A stretch of 64,000 bases of DNA, taken from contig CP093399.1 in NCBI GenBank assembly GCA_029027825.1, positions 2,108,001 to 2,172,000 of the forward strand, given 5' to 3'. The notes under the pieces were generated by a model. That model made no database searches. It saw only the letters and a program-made list of their open reading frames with translations, and had not been told where the DNA came from. Made by a program: the position numbers and the translations under genes. This DNA comes from Rs1 sp029027825 (lineage in GTDB: Bacteria > Pseudomonadota > Gammaproteobacteria > Pseudomonadales > Balneatricaceae). This document shows, piece by piece, positions 19,149-31,800 of the stretch; within the stretch, counting starts at the first letter, position 1, and each line of letters begins with the position of its first letter.

Positions 19149-19292
19149 TTACTCCGACTCATAACCCAAGTTAAGTGATAATCAGCGCTCCATCTCGCTC
19201 TGACTCATGCCCTTGCGATCAGCATATTCCTCAACTTGATCTTCACCACCCCAAAGCGCTATGAATCAGGGTACGTGGAGTACCAGCCACTA
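19149..19292 (-). pseudogene. Remnant of the methionine synthase (metH) C-terminus
   Basis: Minus-strand frames read SGWYSTYPDS-stop-RFGVVKI, then after a shift EDQVEEYADRKGMSQSEMER-stop-LSLNLGYESE and a terminal stop at 19149. This matches the extreme C-terminus of cobalamin-dependent MetH (FGVGKI..DQVEDYA.RKG......W..PNLGYE), with the usual Trp codon changed to TGA and at least one frameshift. Only about 48 codons survive, ending near the start of a MITE-like repeat. It marks a lost or moved metH gene. Confidence 0.7.
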
Positions 19293-19326
19293 ATTAGGAG
19301 TGTTACAGAGACGTTTAAGATGAGAC

Positions 19327-19536
19327 CTCTGCATAACTTACCCAGAGGGTATGGCGCTCGGTAATATGGCGTTAAATACCAGCTCAACATGCTCATTTAC
19401 ACTAGTAATACCCATAAAGAAGGGCTCACTGTACCCTAAGTGAGAGGCATACTATACCCAAAGTGAGGGGCACACTGTCTCCGCTATCTCGCCGGTTTTT
19501 GCCTTGTACTACCTTCGCTCGCAACGTTATGCAGAG
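19327..19536 (-). repeat. Second MITE-like family, copy 1 (210 bp)
   Basis: It is bounded by the 11-bp inverted repeats CTCTGCATAAC and GTTATGCAGAG. Its interior is homologous, in reverse orientation, to 37659-37827. It is longer than the other copy by about 41 bases because of an internal segment with near-duplicate CACTTTGGGTATAG / CACTTAGGGTACAG units. No coding capacity is seen. Confidence 0.75.
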
Positions 19537-19625
19537 TTCTTAATATTTCATGAATTCAAGAAAACTTCCTAAGATGCCGATATTAAGCATCTGATTCAGG
19601 TAAATTGATCTTAAGAATTCCACTA

Positions 19626-19835
19626 CCTGGATGAGTGTCTTCACTGCACCACCTAGCACAAGCTCTTGATTCAGCAGCGGTTAGAAAACTCTCTCTAAAC
19701 TGATAATTTTGATGCTGTGATGCATTTATTTAGTGGATTCAGGGTGCAGATGGGCTTACAGTTAAAATTTTTCAATTCCACAGTAAAACCAATATCTTAC
19801 ACCCCGTATTCACTTTGAATACCATGGATCCATGG
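19626..19835 (+). repeat. MITE-like element, degenerate long copy (copy B)
   Basis: This copy has the same orientation as the one at 14796 and the 209-bp layout. Recognisable blocks are TCTTCACTGCACCACCTAGC, CAGCGGTTAGAAA, TTTTTCAATTCCACAGTAAA and TATTCACTTTGAATACC. Its ends are diverged and no clear target duplication remains. It lies 11 bases from the stop codon of the giant adhesin gene and could act as its 3' hairpin. Confidence 0.65.
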
Positions 19836-19846
19836 CTAGAGGTTCT

Positions 19847-22800
19847 TCATATATCTATAACTATTTTGTTACTGCCTATTAGCTCCTTCATAATATCTTC
19901 ATAATCAGTGCTCATGATATGGGTATCGGCCAAAGTGATTACCTGACTTGCCGCTTCCTGATCAAAGCTTTCAGCACTAAAGCTACCGTTTTCATCTATG
20001 TAGACCAGTAAATCATCCCCCGCCTGTTCGAAATGCAGGTAGTGATCAAGGCTATCCATCTGTACATCGCCACTCTCCAATAAGAATGAGATATCTAAGA
20101 TATCCGACGCGCTTATATCAGTAGCGCTCGGAGCAATATAGTCATTGGTTTCAAACTTAACTGCTTGTTGCTCTGTATAAGAGATAGTTTCTGTCTCTAA
20201 TAGGTTAGATAACTGATTAGTGTCTTGATCAGCATCATCTCCGATCTCACTCGCTGCAAGCTCTGAAGAGATCACCTTTCCTACTTCAAACTGACCTTTG
20301 ACAAGTTGATCATCAGCATCGTATTGCTGCCCCATGATCGTCATTGTTTCGCCTTCTATCTGGATGTCGGTCCAAGTAATTAAATACCCTCCATCCTCAA
20401 GAGCGACCACATGAGGCTCTGATTGAATACCTTGTACTTCAGAGTTTACAATTTGCTCACTCAACAGAATTTCACCTTGAGCATCATATTTTGACAGATA
20501 TATATTAGTATCTGTGTCATCGACAGCTGCCCAAATAACCACAAAACTACCATCATTAAGACCTGCCACTTCAGGCTTGCTCCAAACAACTTCGTGATTT
20601 TTGCTGATGACGATATCATTTAGAAGAACACTCATTCCATTTTGGTTGAACAACTGCACATTGATACTCAAATTATCGCTAGTATCTTGGCTTAACCAGC
20701 TTGTCACGAAACCGCCGTCTGCCAGATTGGATATATTGGACAATACTTGGCTAGCTGATTGTGAGCTACTAATGATAAATTCAGATTTCACTTCTATACC
20801 TTGGGAATTAAATATTCTGCCATAGACATTATATTCGCCGTCGTGATTTGACTGCCAAGACACCACAAAATCACCGTTATCCAAATGTGTTATGGATGGC
20901 AGCGCCTGATCAGAGGCAACACTTGTATTAACTAAGATCTCTGCACTTACCTTCTCTCCTGCTTGATTGAATATTTGCATGTAAATGCCGTTTTCACTGC
21001 CGTCTTGTCCATAACTCATCCAGCTAATCACGTAACCGCCATCTGCTAAAGAGGTTATTTCTGGTCTAACTTGGTCTGCTATTTCATAGCTACTTACTTG
21101 AAATTCGTCTCCTACCTGCTGATTATTCACATCGTAGCGCTGTGCGTAGATACCGAATCCATCGCCATCTTGGCCCTCTGACTGCCAAGTAACTACAAAG
21201 CCACCATCTTCCAAGCCTGTTACATCAGCATTAATTTGCTGATTTTTTAGGTAAGAGTTCACTACAAAACTATCGCCTACTTTGTCTCCATTGACATCAT
21301 AGCGTTGAGCATGCACATCAAATAATCCATCAGTCGCAGCTGAAGGTGATAGATAGGTGACTATATAGCCCCCATCTTTCAGTGATGCGATGGGATCAAC
21401 GACCACTGGGGTTAGATTAGTTGTTTTAACATTGCCCGCTACATCAGTCAGCGTCGCTTGAAAAGTAAACCAACCATGTGAGTATTGAGAAGTATGACTA
21501 GCCGATATAGTGGTACTTGAAGCAGCCTCCCCATTAGCCGTAATACTGTGTCCTGGATTATACCAAACACGACTCCCCCAGCTAAAGGCTACATCTTTGA
21601 CGCTGTATTGAACGTGTTCAGTAGTAGTTAGTTCAAATTTGACCTGAGGTGCGTGACCAAACCAAGCGCCTGCTTCTTGCGCACTAGGCAGACTCATACT
21701 CGCGTCTACTACCGTATCAATTTGTACCGATAGTGGATTTGAAGCAGGTGATTCAAAGCCGCCAATACTACTGATTGCAGTGAGTGCATAAGTCCCATCA
21801 TTCAACAGGGTTGACTCGATAAACCAATGACCTTGATCGTCAGTGGTCGTCTCTCCTATTTTAGTGTTACCTGCATAGACAGTGACGGTGACATTCGCAT
21901 CTGCCTTACCTACTAATCTAGGCGTATTATCATTGGTAATATTATCAGTATTGGATTTACCTGAGTCACTGGATGCAGCCAGATCTATGCTAGGTTTTGA
22001 CAATTTAGGGAAAACCTCTAAATTGACATTGGCGGTATCTGTTCCACCTTTGCCATCACTTATTTCATATTCAAACTGATCATCACCTACATAACCAGCA
22101 TCGGGAGTATAGGTAATAGTGCCATTTGCATTGATCACAACAGTGCCATGTTCTGGTGCTGTTTTAATCGCTGAGACACTCAGTGAGTCATTATCTTGAT
22201 CAGTGTCATTACTAAGAACTTGCAGCTCAATCGCTTGATTGAGTGTATAAGTATCGTCGTTGGCGGTGGGATCAATATTCAGTACTACGTCACTCATCCC
22301 CACTGTTTGAGAACTCGAGTTGTTCGCCGGATCAATTAATGTCGCCACAGCAGATACTTGATTAGTACCGGCGTTAACATTAAACAGTGAACCCGCTATT
22401 GCCAATTCTACGCTGTTGCCGATATCCGCTGATTGGATGATATAAGTTGCATCGGCAACCCCATCTCCGGATACATCAATTTCTAGTACATCCCCTACTT
22501 TTGCATTTGCAGTGAGTGTCACTTTAACCGTTACATTGTCTGCTAACTCATCAGTGTCTAAGTAATCATCTGCACCATTGACAATTTCTACATTGCTCGG
22601 CGCATCCGGGGCAATAGTATCTAAAGTAAATGTCGCTATCCCAGGATAGGGAGTTACCGCTCCCGACACGGTTGATACCACTAAACTTAAACTGTAATCA
22701 CCATCAACGTAGCTATTATTTGCTTGCAATGCATTATTAGGCAGAGGCATTACAACCTCACCAGTGGAAACATCTTGCGCTGTCACTAGATGGGTTACTC

Positions 22801-25800
22801 TGGTCACTCCCGCTGGACCATCAATTGTAATGAAGAAGTATTCACCTGCTAAGGAGAGTGGAGGCACTACTACTTTTAAGGATAAGTTGGATGCTTGGCT
22901 ACTACCATCTCCAACATCAACACTACCTACTAGCTCTTTTCCACTCACTAAATTGACGAAGGATATACCACCAGAGTTAGGTCCCGCAGCTAAATTGACA
23001 TCTGATAAGGTCTTAGTTTCACTGTTTTGCACGAACGAACTCTGCTTGATAATTTGATTGCCGAACTCATCCAATGCGACTTCTTTATAGTCTAGTGATA
23101 ATTCAGTAATACCTAATTCAGCAAGGCTTTTAAGCTCACCGCTATCGGTTATTCCATCTTGATCAGCATCGATCCATACTTTTAACTCTGAAAACTTATC
23201 ATCCAAACTATTAATCACATTGTCATGATTAGAATCAAGATCTGCTAACGCATCATAACCATCAGCAGCTGGGCTACTGCCAGAACTTAGTGCGGTATTA
23301 TCGCCAAACAATTCGCTACCTGATGTAATCAAACCATCATTATTTATATCGCGTACCAATAATCCATCTGTTGAACTAACCCAACCGGAGTTTTCTTTTA
23401 CACCATCCCCATCATGATCAAAAGTAATTCCATTATTAATGCTCACCGTATGAATACCATCGCCATCTAGATCTAAAATCAGCGGATCACGGGTTTGATC
23501 ATTTTTATCAGTTGTTTCAATGGTTATTTTCAAAGCACTGGACAGTGAACTCTGGTTCCCTGCTGTATCGACAATTTGAGCGTCAACATGAATAAAATAC
23601 TGCGCGGCAATTTCATTGCCATTTGCATCTACAGATTTAACTTTCGATAGTAGCGGATTATCTTCCGTATCCGTCATTTTCATGGTCCAAGAACCATCCG
23701 CTCTTACTTCTGCTGAGCCCAATAAGAATTTATGCTGCGCAGAGTACTGATTGCCGGAAGTGGTCTCTTGTAATAAATCATGATAAGTCCCCTCATCAGT
23801 CAAGTTCCCCGCTGAATTTTTTCTGGCATTAGTAGCGTATGCATAATAGTACACAATACTACCAGCCTCTGAGGCATCGGTGTTGCCATCAAATTCTAAC
23901 TGCTTGAAAATTGTAAAATCATCATGCTTTAGAATATGATCCAAAGACTCTAACCCTACCAAGGTCGAGTCTGAGCGTGTCGATAAATCAACGATAGGAG
24001 TATCGGGGTTTGCAGCATCTATTTGAATACTACGCGATGTGGACACACCGGCGACATTACCAGCTGTATCTGAGACACGTGCCGTATACACATAAGTTTG
24101 ACCATCTTGTAACGCTGCATCGGTATAACTCCAATCCGTACCGACAGTAGTCGCCACACCTATCACTATGCCATCACGCAATATTTCAACTTTTCCATCT
24201 GCTGGCAAACCTTGATCTAAAGTACCTTTTAGCTCAGGAGTGATGTCCTTAGTTAGACCCCCATCGCTAATATCACCGACCTGCATTGGGACATTGTCTA
24301 TGATTTCCGTAATGTTAATGGCGATATCATCAGCTGTGATATCAATTTCAAACTTCAAAGGTTTACTCGGATCGCCAGTGTTGCCCGCAGGGTCAGTCGG
24401 CGCGACGGTGATGCTGTGATCTCCCGCTGGTAGCGGTGTGCTCGGGGTGAACTGCCACTCACCTTCTGCATTGACGGTGGTGCTGCCGATTGGCTTGCCA
24501 TTGTCAAAGATTTCGATGACATCCCCAGGATCTCCACCGCCGCTAAAGGTCGGGGTCGGATCGTCGGTTTTGCCATTTTCAGGGATACTTCCCTGTACTG
24601 TGCCTACATCATCGGTGCCAATTACTGGATCGATTTTACTCGGGGCTTGCTTATCTAAAGTGACATTGAACTCGTTCGAGGTCACTGTCTCATTCGATGG
24701 GTTTTGGATTTTCGCTTCTATGCTGTTGGCGCCTTCTGCCAATGGCGTTGCAGCCGGTAGGCTAAAGCTCCAGTTTCCTTTGCTGTCCGCCGTCGCCTCG
24801 CCTTTCTTTTCTGCATTGATATAGATGCTGACCACTGCGCCTGCAGTCGCCGTTCCCTCTATATTTGGCTGTGCATCATTGGTTAATCCATTGTCTGAGA
24901 TGTTGCCTACGATGCCTTCTACGTCATCTACGATGCGGGTGATACTCACTTCTACATCGCTAACATCTACGTTAAACACGACCGCGGGGCTTGGGTCACT
25001 GACCTTGCCATTGGGGCCTGTCTCGGTACTGGTCAAGCTGTGCGGCCCTTTGCCTAATGGCTCTGTCGGCGTTACGCTCCACTTGCCATCCTTATCGACA
25101 GTAGCCGTGCCAATCACGTTATCACCATCTTTGACGGTGATCACAGAGCCTGGAGTGCCATCCGTGCCAGTTAAGGTCGGGGTTGCATCATCGGTGACTG
25201 TCACAGGATCTGTGGTGGTTATTTCTCCCTGAGTCGCACCGATATCATCCATCACTTTCATGCCGGGCGCATCTGGGGTGCTGCTGTCCACTTTGAAGGT
25301 GTATGCGCCAGTTTCTGGACTTTCTACATTATCCAGTTCGGCTTTGGCAGTCAGTGATTGCATGCCTTCACTGAGGGCTTTGTTATCTGCTATTGCGATC
25401 GACCAGTTGCCTTGGTCATCGGTGAGAGCGGTGCCTAAGATGTTTTGATCAGCATCGTACAAGGTGACGGTCGCGCCTATTTGAGCGGATCCGGTCACTG
25501 TTGGCGTTGTGTCATCGGTGACGCCGGTGCCTTTGCTGATATTGCCTTGCTGTGGATCGACATCATCAATCACATTGTCGATTGCCGGTGCATCGGGACC
25601 CGGTAAGTCAACAGTGAAGGTACGCGCTTCACTCGCAGGCGAGGTGTTGCCCGCGGCATCTGTCGCGATCACGGTAATGCTGTGATCTCCAGTGTTTAGC
25701 GGTATTTCTGGTTCTGCACTCCAATTTCCTTGCGCATCAACGAGCGCAGTGCCGATGGCAACCCCATCATCCAGTAAGGTGATGGTACTGCCCGCTTCTG

Positions 25801-28800
25801 CGGTGCCGCTGAAGCTCGGACGTGCATCGTCGGTGGTCTCGCCATTGTCTATTTCACCAATGTCCGGTGCCACTCCCACATCGTCGGTGACTTGGGTGAT
25901 AACCGGAGCTGGCGGCGGTGTGAAGTCTAAGGTGATTGTGACGTCGTCGGTCTCAGGTCCAACGTTACCCGCGGGATCTACTGGGCGAGCGCTAAATTTA
26001 TGCTCTCCTTCTGGCAAGCCGTTTTCTGGGGTATATGTCCAGTTGCCTAAGGCATCGACGGTGGTGCTGCCAATCACGGTGCCATCATCCAGTATTTCTA
26101 TGATGTCGTCGGGGGTGGCATTTTTACCGGCGATGGTCGGCGTCGGATCATCACTGCTATCACCATCGCTTAGCTGTCCTTGGATTGCGCCTACATCGTC
26201 GCTAACGGTGATCGCATCGATCGCCGTTGGTCCTTGCGTATCTAAGGTTAATTCAAAGTTGCCGGTGCTGACTTGGTTGCCGTTGGCATCTTTGGCTTGC
26301 GCCACAAAGGTGTATAGTTTGTTGTCGGTTAGTGTCGGAACCGCAATGCTCCAATCGCCATTGCTATCCACTGCCACTGAACCAATCACGGTGCCGTCTT
26401 GGGTTAAGGTGACGACCGCATCGGGCTTGCCTCGACCGACTATATCTGGGGTTGTATCATTGGTGATTCCACCGCTGGCGATGTCATCGATGTGCTGTTC
26501 TTGGTTGTCTGCAGCATGGGTGATGCTCACGGTGACATCGGTGGTGTCTACGGTGAAGGTTAATGTTTCACTCGCCAAGCTGTCATTGCCTGCTTGATCC
26601 GTTTGTATGGCGCTCACGGTATGTGCACCATCATCCAACGCGGATACTGGGGTAATCGACCAGTGTCCTTGATCATCGGCCTTGGTACTGCCCAATACGC
26701 TGCCATCGGCATCGCGCAAGGTGATGGTTGCTAGGGCTTCTGCATCTGTGCCACTAAAGGTCGGCTGAGCATCATCGGTGCTATCGTTGTTGTTGATCGC
26801 ACCTTGACTATCGCCTACGTTGTCATCCGCAGTGAAGCTCGGCGCCGGTGCCGCGGTGATGTCAACGTTAAAGTCGTAGCTTCCGGTCGGCTCACTCTTG
26901 ACACCGACGTCGTTGACGGCATCGGCAGTGATTTTATGCAGACCTTCCTCCAGTGCTTTGTCGACTGGCACGGTAAACGACCAGTTGCCTAAATTGTCCG
27001 CTGTGGTCTCTCCCAAGAGCACGCCATCATCGAAGACTCGCACGGTTAAGTTGGCGCCGGCAGTGCCTTCGATAACCGGGGTGGTATCGTTGGTGACTCC
27101 TGTGTCTTTGGGTATGTGCAGACTGCCGTTATCATCATTGTCGATAACGCTGTTGATACTCGGTGCTGCAGGTTGTGTGCCATCTAGGCTAAAGGTACGC
27201 GCAGCAGTGGGAGCAGTGGTTGCACCCGCATCATTGGTGGAGGTCACGGTTAAGCTGTGATCACCATCCCCAAGCTCTTCTGAAGTTTGTAGCTCGTATT
27301 CCCAGTCTCCGGTCGCCGCGGTCACGGTGAAGCTAGCAATCGCCACCCCCTGATCGTAAACGGTGATTAATTCGCCTTGTGTTCCTGTGCCTTTGAGGAC
27401 AGGAGTTCGGTCATCGGTGATATCGCCATTGGCTAAGACACCTGTTTTAACACCTTGATTATCAAACACTTCATCAAAGGTTACTGCGCTTGCTGGGGTG
27501 AAGTCGACAGCGAAATTTAAAGGTTTACTCGGATCGCCAGTGTTGCCCGCAGGGTCAGTCGGTGCGACGGTGATGCTGTGATCTCCCGCTGGTAGCGGTG
27601 TGCTCGGGGTGAACTGCCACTCACCTTCTGCATTGACGGTGGTGCTGCCGATTGGCTTGCCATTGTCAAAGATTTCAATGACATCCCCAGGATCTCCACC
27701 GCCGCTAAAGGTCGGGGTCGGGTCGTCGGTTTTGCCATTTTCAGGGATACTTCCCTGTACTGTGCCTACATCATCGGTGCCAATTACTGGATCGATTTTA
27801 CTCGGGGCTTCGAGATCTAAAGTGACATTGAACTCGTTCGAGGTCACTGTCTCATTCGATGGGTTTTGGATTTTCGCTTCTATGCTGTTGGCGCCTTCTG
27901 CCAATGGCGTTGCAGCCGGTAGGCTAAAGCTCCAGTTTCCTTTGCTGTCCGCCGTCGCCTCGCCTTTCTTTTCTGCATTGATATAGATGCTGACCACTGC
28001 GCCTGCAGTCGCCGTTCCCTCTATATTTGGCTGTGCATCATTGGTTATTCCATTGTCTGAGATGTTGCCTACGATGCCTTCTACGTCATCTACGATGCGG
28101 GTGATACTCACTTCTACATCGCTAACATCTACGTTAAACACGACCGCGGGGCTTGGGTCACTGACCTTGCCATTGGGGCCTGTCTCGGTACTGGTCAAGC
28201 TGTGCGGCCCTTTGCCTAATGGCTCTGTCGGCGTTACGCTCCACTTGCCATCCTTATCGACAGTAGCCGTGCCAATCACGTTATCACCATCTTTGACGGT
28301 GATCACAGAGCCTGGAGTGCCATCCGTGCCAGTTAAGGTCGGGGTTGCATCATCGGTGACTGTCACAGGATCTGTGGTGGTTATTTCTCCCTGAGTCGCA
28401 CCGATATCATCCATCACTTTCATGCCGGGCGCATCTGGGGTGCTGCTGTCCACTTTGAAGGTGTATGCGCCAGTTTCTGGACTTTCTACATTATCCAGTT
28501 CGGCTTTGGCAGTCAGTGATTGCATGCCTTCACTGAGGGCTTTGTTATCTGCTATTGCGATCGACCAGTTGCCTTGGTCATCGGTGAGAGCGGTGCCTAA
28601 GATGTTTTGATCAGCATCGTACAAGGTGACGGTCGCGCCTATTTGAGCGGATCCGGTCACTGTTGGCGTTGTGTCATCGGTGACGCCGGTGCCTTTGCTG
28701 ATATTGCCTTGCTGTGGATCGACATCATCAATCACATTGTCGATTGCCGGTGCATCGGGACCCGGTAAGTCAACAGTGAAGGTACGCGCTTCACTCGCAG

Positions 28801-31800
28801 GCGAGGTGTTGCCCGCGGCATCTGTCGCGATCACGGTAATGCTGTGATCTCCAGTGTTTAGCGGTATTTCTGGTTCTGCACTCCAATTTCCTTGCGCATC
28901 AACGAGCGCAGTGCCGATGGCAACCCCATCATCCAGTAAGGTGATGGTACTGCCCGCTTCTGCGGTGCCGCTGAAGCTCGGACGTGCATCGTCGGTGGTC
29001 TCGCCATTGTCTATTTCACCAATGTCCGGTGCCACTCCCACATCGTCGGTGACTTGGGTGATAACCGGAGCTGGCGGCGGTGTGAAGTCTAAGGTGATTG
29101 TGACGTCGTCGGTCTCAGGTCCAACGTTACCCGCGGGATCTACTGGGCGAGCGCTAAATTTATGCTCTCCTTCTGGCAAGCCGTTTTCTGGGGTATATGT
29201 CCAGTTGCCTAAGGCATCGACGGTGGTGCTGCCAATCACGGTGCCATCATCCAGTATTTCTATGATGTCGTCGGGGGTGGCATTTTTACCGGCGATGGTC
29301 GGCGTCGGATCATCACTGCTATCACCATCGCTTAGCTGTCCTTGGATTGCGCCTACATCGTCGCTAACGGTGATCGCATCGATCGCCGTTGGTCCTTGCG
29401 TATCTAAGGTTAATTCAAAGTTGCCGGTGCTGACTTGGTTGCCGTTGGCATCTTTGGCTTGCGCCACAAAGGTGTATAGTTTGTTGTCGGTTAGTGTCGG
29501 AACCGCAATGCTCCAATCGCCATTGCTATCCACTGCCACTGAACCAATCACGGTGCCGTCTTGGGTTAAGGTGACGACCGCATCGGGCTTGCCTCGACCG
29601 ACTCTATCTGGGGTTGTATCATTGGTGATTCCACCGCTGGCGATGTCATCGATGTGCTGTTCTTGGTTGTCTGCAGCATGGGTGATGCTCACGGTGACAT
29701 CGGTGGTGTCTACGGTGAAGGTTAATGTTTCACTCGCCAAGCTGTCATTGCCTGCTTGATCCGTTTGTATGGCGCTCACGGTATGTGCACCATCATCCAA
29801 CGCGGATACTGGGGTAATCGACCAGTGTCCTTGATCATCGGCCTTGGTACTGCCCAATACGCTGCCATCGGCATCGCGCAAGGTGATGGTTGCTAGGGCT
29901 TCTGCATCTGTGCCACTAAAGGTCGGCTGAGCATCATCGGTGCTATCGTTGTTGTTGATCGCACCTTGACTATCGCCTACGTTGTCATCCGCAGTGAAGC
30001 TCGGCGCCGGTGCCGCGGTGATGTCGACGTTAAAGTCGTAGCTTCCGGTCGACTCACTCTTGACACCGACGTCGTTGACGGCATCGGCAGTGATTTTATG
30101 GATGCCTTCCTCTAGCGCCTTGTCAGCCGGTACGGTAAACGACCAGTTGCCTAAATTGTCCGCTGTGGTCTCTCCCAAGAGCACGCCATCATCGAAGACT
30201 CGCACGGTTAAGTTGGCGCCGGCAGTGCCTTCGATAACCGGGGTGGTATCGTTGGTAACACCGGTGTCTTTAGGTATATGTAAGCTGCCGTCATCATCAT
30301 TGTCGATAACGCTGTTGATACTCGGTGCTGCAGGTTGTGTGCCATCTAGGCTAAAGGTACGCGCAGCAGTCGGAGCAGTGGTTGCACCCGCATCATTGGT
30401 GGAGGTCACGGTTAAGCTGTGATCACCATCCCCAAGCTCTTCTGAAGTTTGTAGCTCGTATTCCCAGTCTCCGGTCGCCGCGGTCACGGTGAAGCTAGCA
30501 ATCGCCACCCCCTGATCGTAAACGGTGATTAATTCGCCTTGTGTTCCTGTGCCTTTGAGGACAGGAGTTCGGTCATCGGTGATATCGCCATTAGCTAAGA
30601 CACCTGTTTTAACACCTTGATTATCAAACACTTCATCAAAGGTTACTGCGCTTGCTGGGGTGAAGTCGACAGCGAAGTTTAAAGGTTTACTCGGATCGCC
30701 AGTGTTGCCCGCAGGGTCAGTCGGCGCGACGGTGATGCTGTGATCTCCCGCTGGTAGCGGGGTGTTCGGGGTAAACTGCCACTCACCTTCTGCATTGACG
30801 GTGGTGCTGCCGATTGGCTTGCCATTGTCAAAGATTTCGATGACATCCCCAGGATCTCCACCGCCGCTAAAGGTCGGGGTCGGGTCGTCGGTTTTGCCAT
30901 TTTCAGGGATACTTCCCTGTACTGTGCCTACATCATCGGTGCCAATTACTGGATCGATTTTACTCGGGGCTTGCTTATCTAAAGTGACATTGAACTCGTT
31001 CGAGGTCACTGTCTCATTCGATGGGTTTTGAACTTGCGCAGTTAGCTTATTAGCACCTTCTACTAATGGCGTATCCGTCGGTACTGTAAAATTCCAGGCA
31101 CCCTGGCTACTCGCTGTGGTACTGCCTATTACAGTATCACCGAGTAACACTGTGACTACTGCACCTGCCGTCGCTTCGCCTTGGACGCTAGGTTCGCTAT
31201 CATTGGTTAATCCATTGTCTGCAACGTCACCGACAATGCCTTCGACGTCATCACTGATGTAGCTGATACTCACCTGTACCGCGCTGGTATCAACTGTGAA
31301 TACTACCACTGTGCTTGGTTCACTGACCTTGCCATTAGGCGCAGTTTCAGTCGCACTAATGCTATGTGGTCCATCACCTAAAGGGATAACTGGCGTGACA
31401 CTCCAAGTGCCATTCGCCTGCACAGTTGCTGTGCCTATTTCTCGGTCGCCATCGAAGACGCTGATCGTGGAGCCAGCAGTGCCTCCCGAACCGCTAATCG
31501 TCGGCGTACTATCATCAGTGGTATCATTATTGTTGATAATACCGACCGTTGGACCTTGATCGTCCATGACAATCAACAACCCTGGCTTGTCGGGTATCGA
31601 AGTATCTACCTCAAAGGTATATGCACCGGTTTCTGGGCTATCTACACTATTCAGTTCCGCTTTAGCGGTGAGTGATTGCATGCCTTCACTGAGGGCTTTG
31701 TTATCTGCTATTGCGATTGACCAGTTGCCTTTGTCATCGGTGAGAGCGGTGCCTAAGATGTTTTGATCAGCATCGTACAAAGTGACGGTCGCGCCCACTT

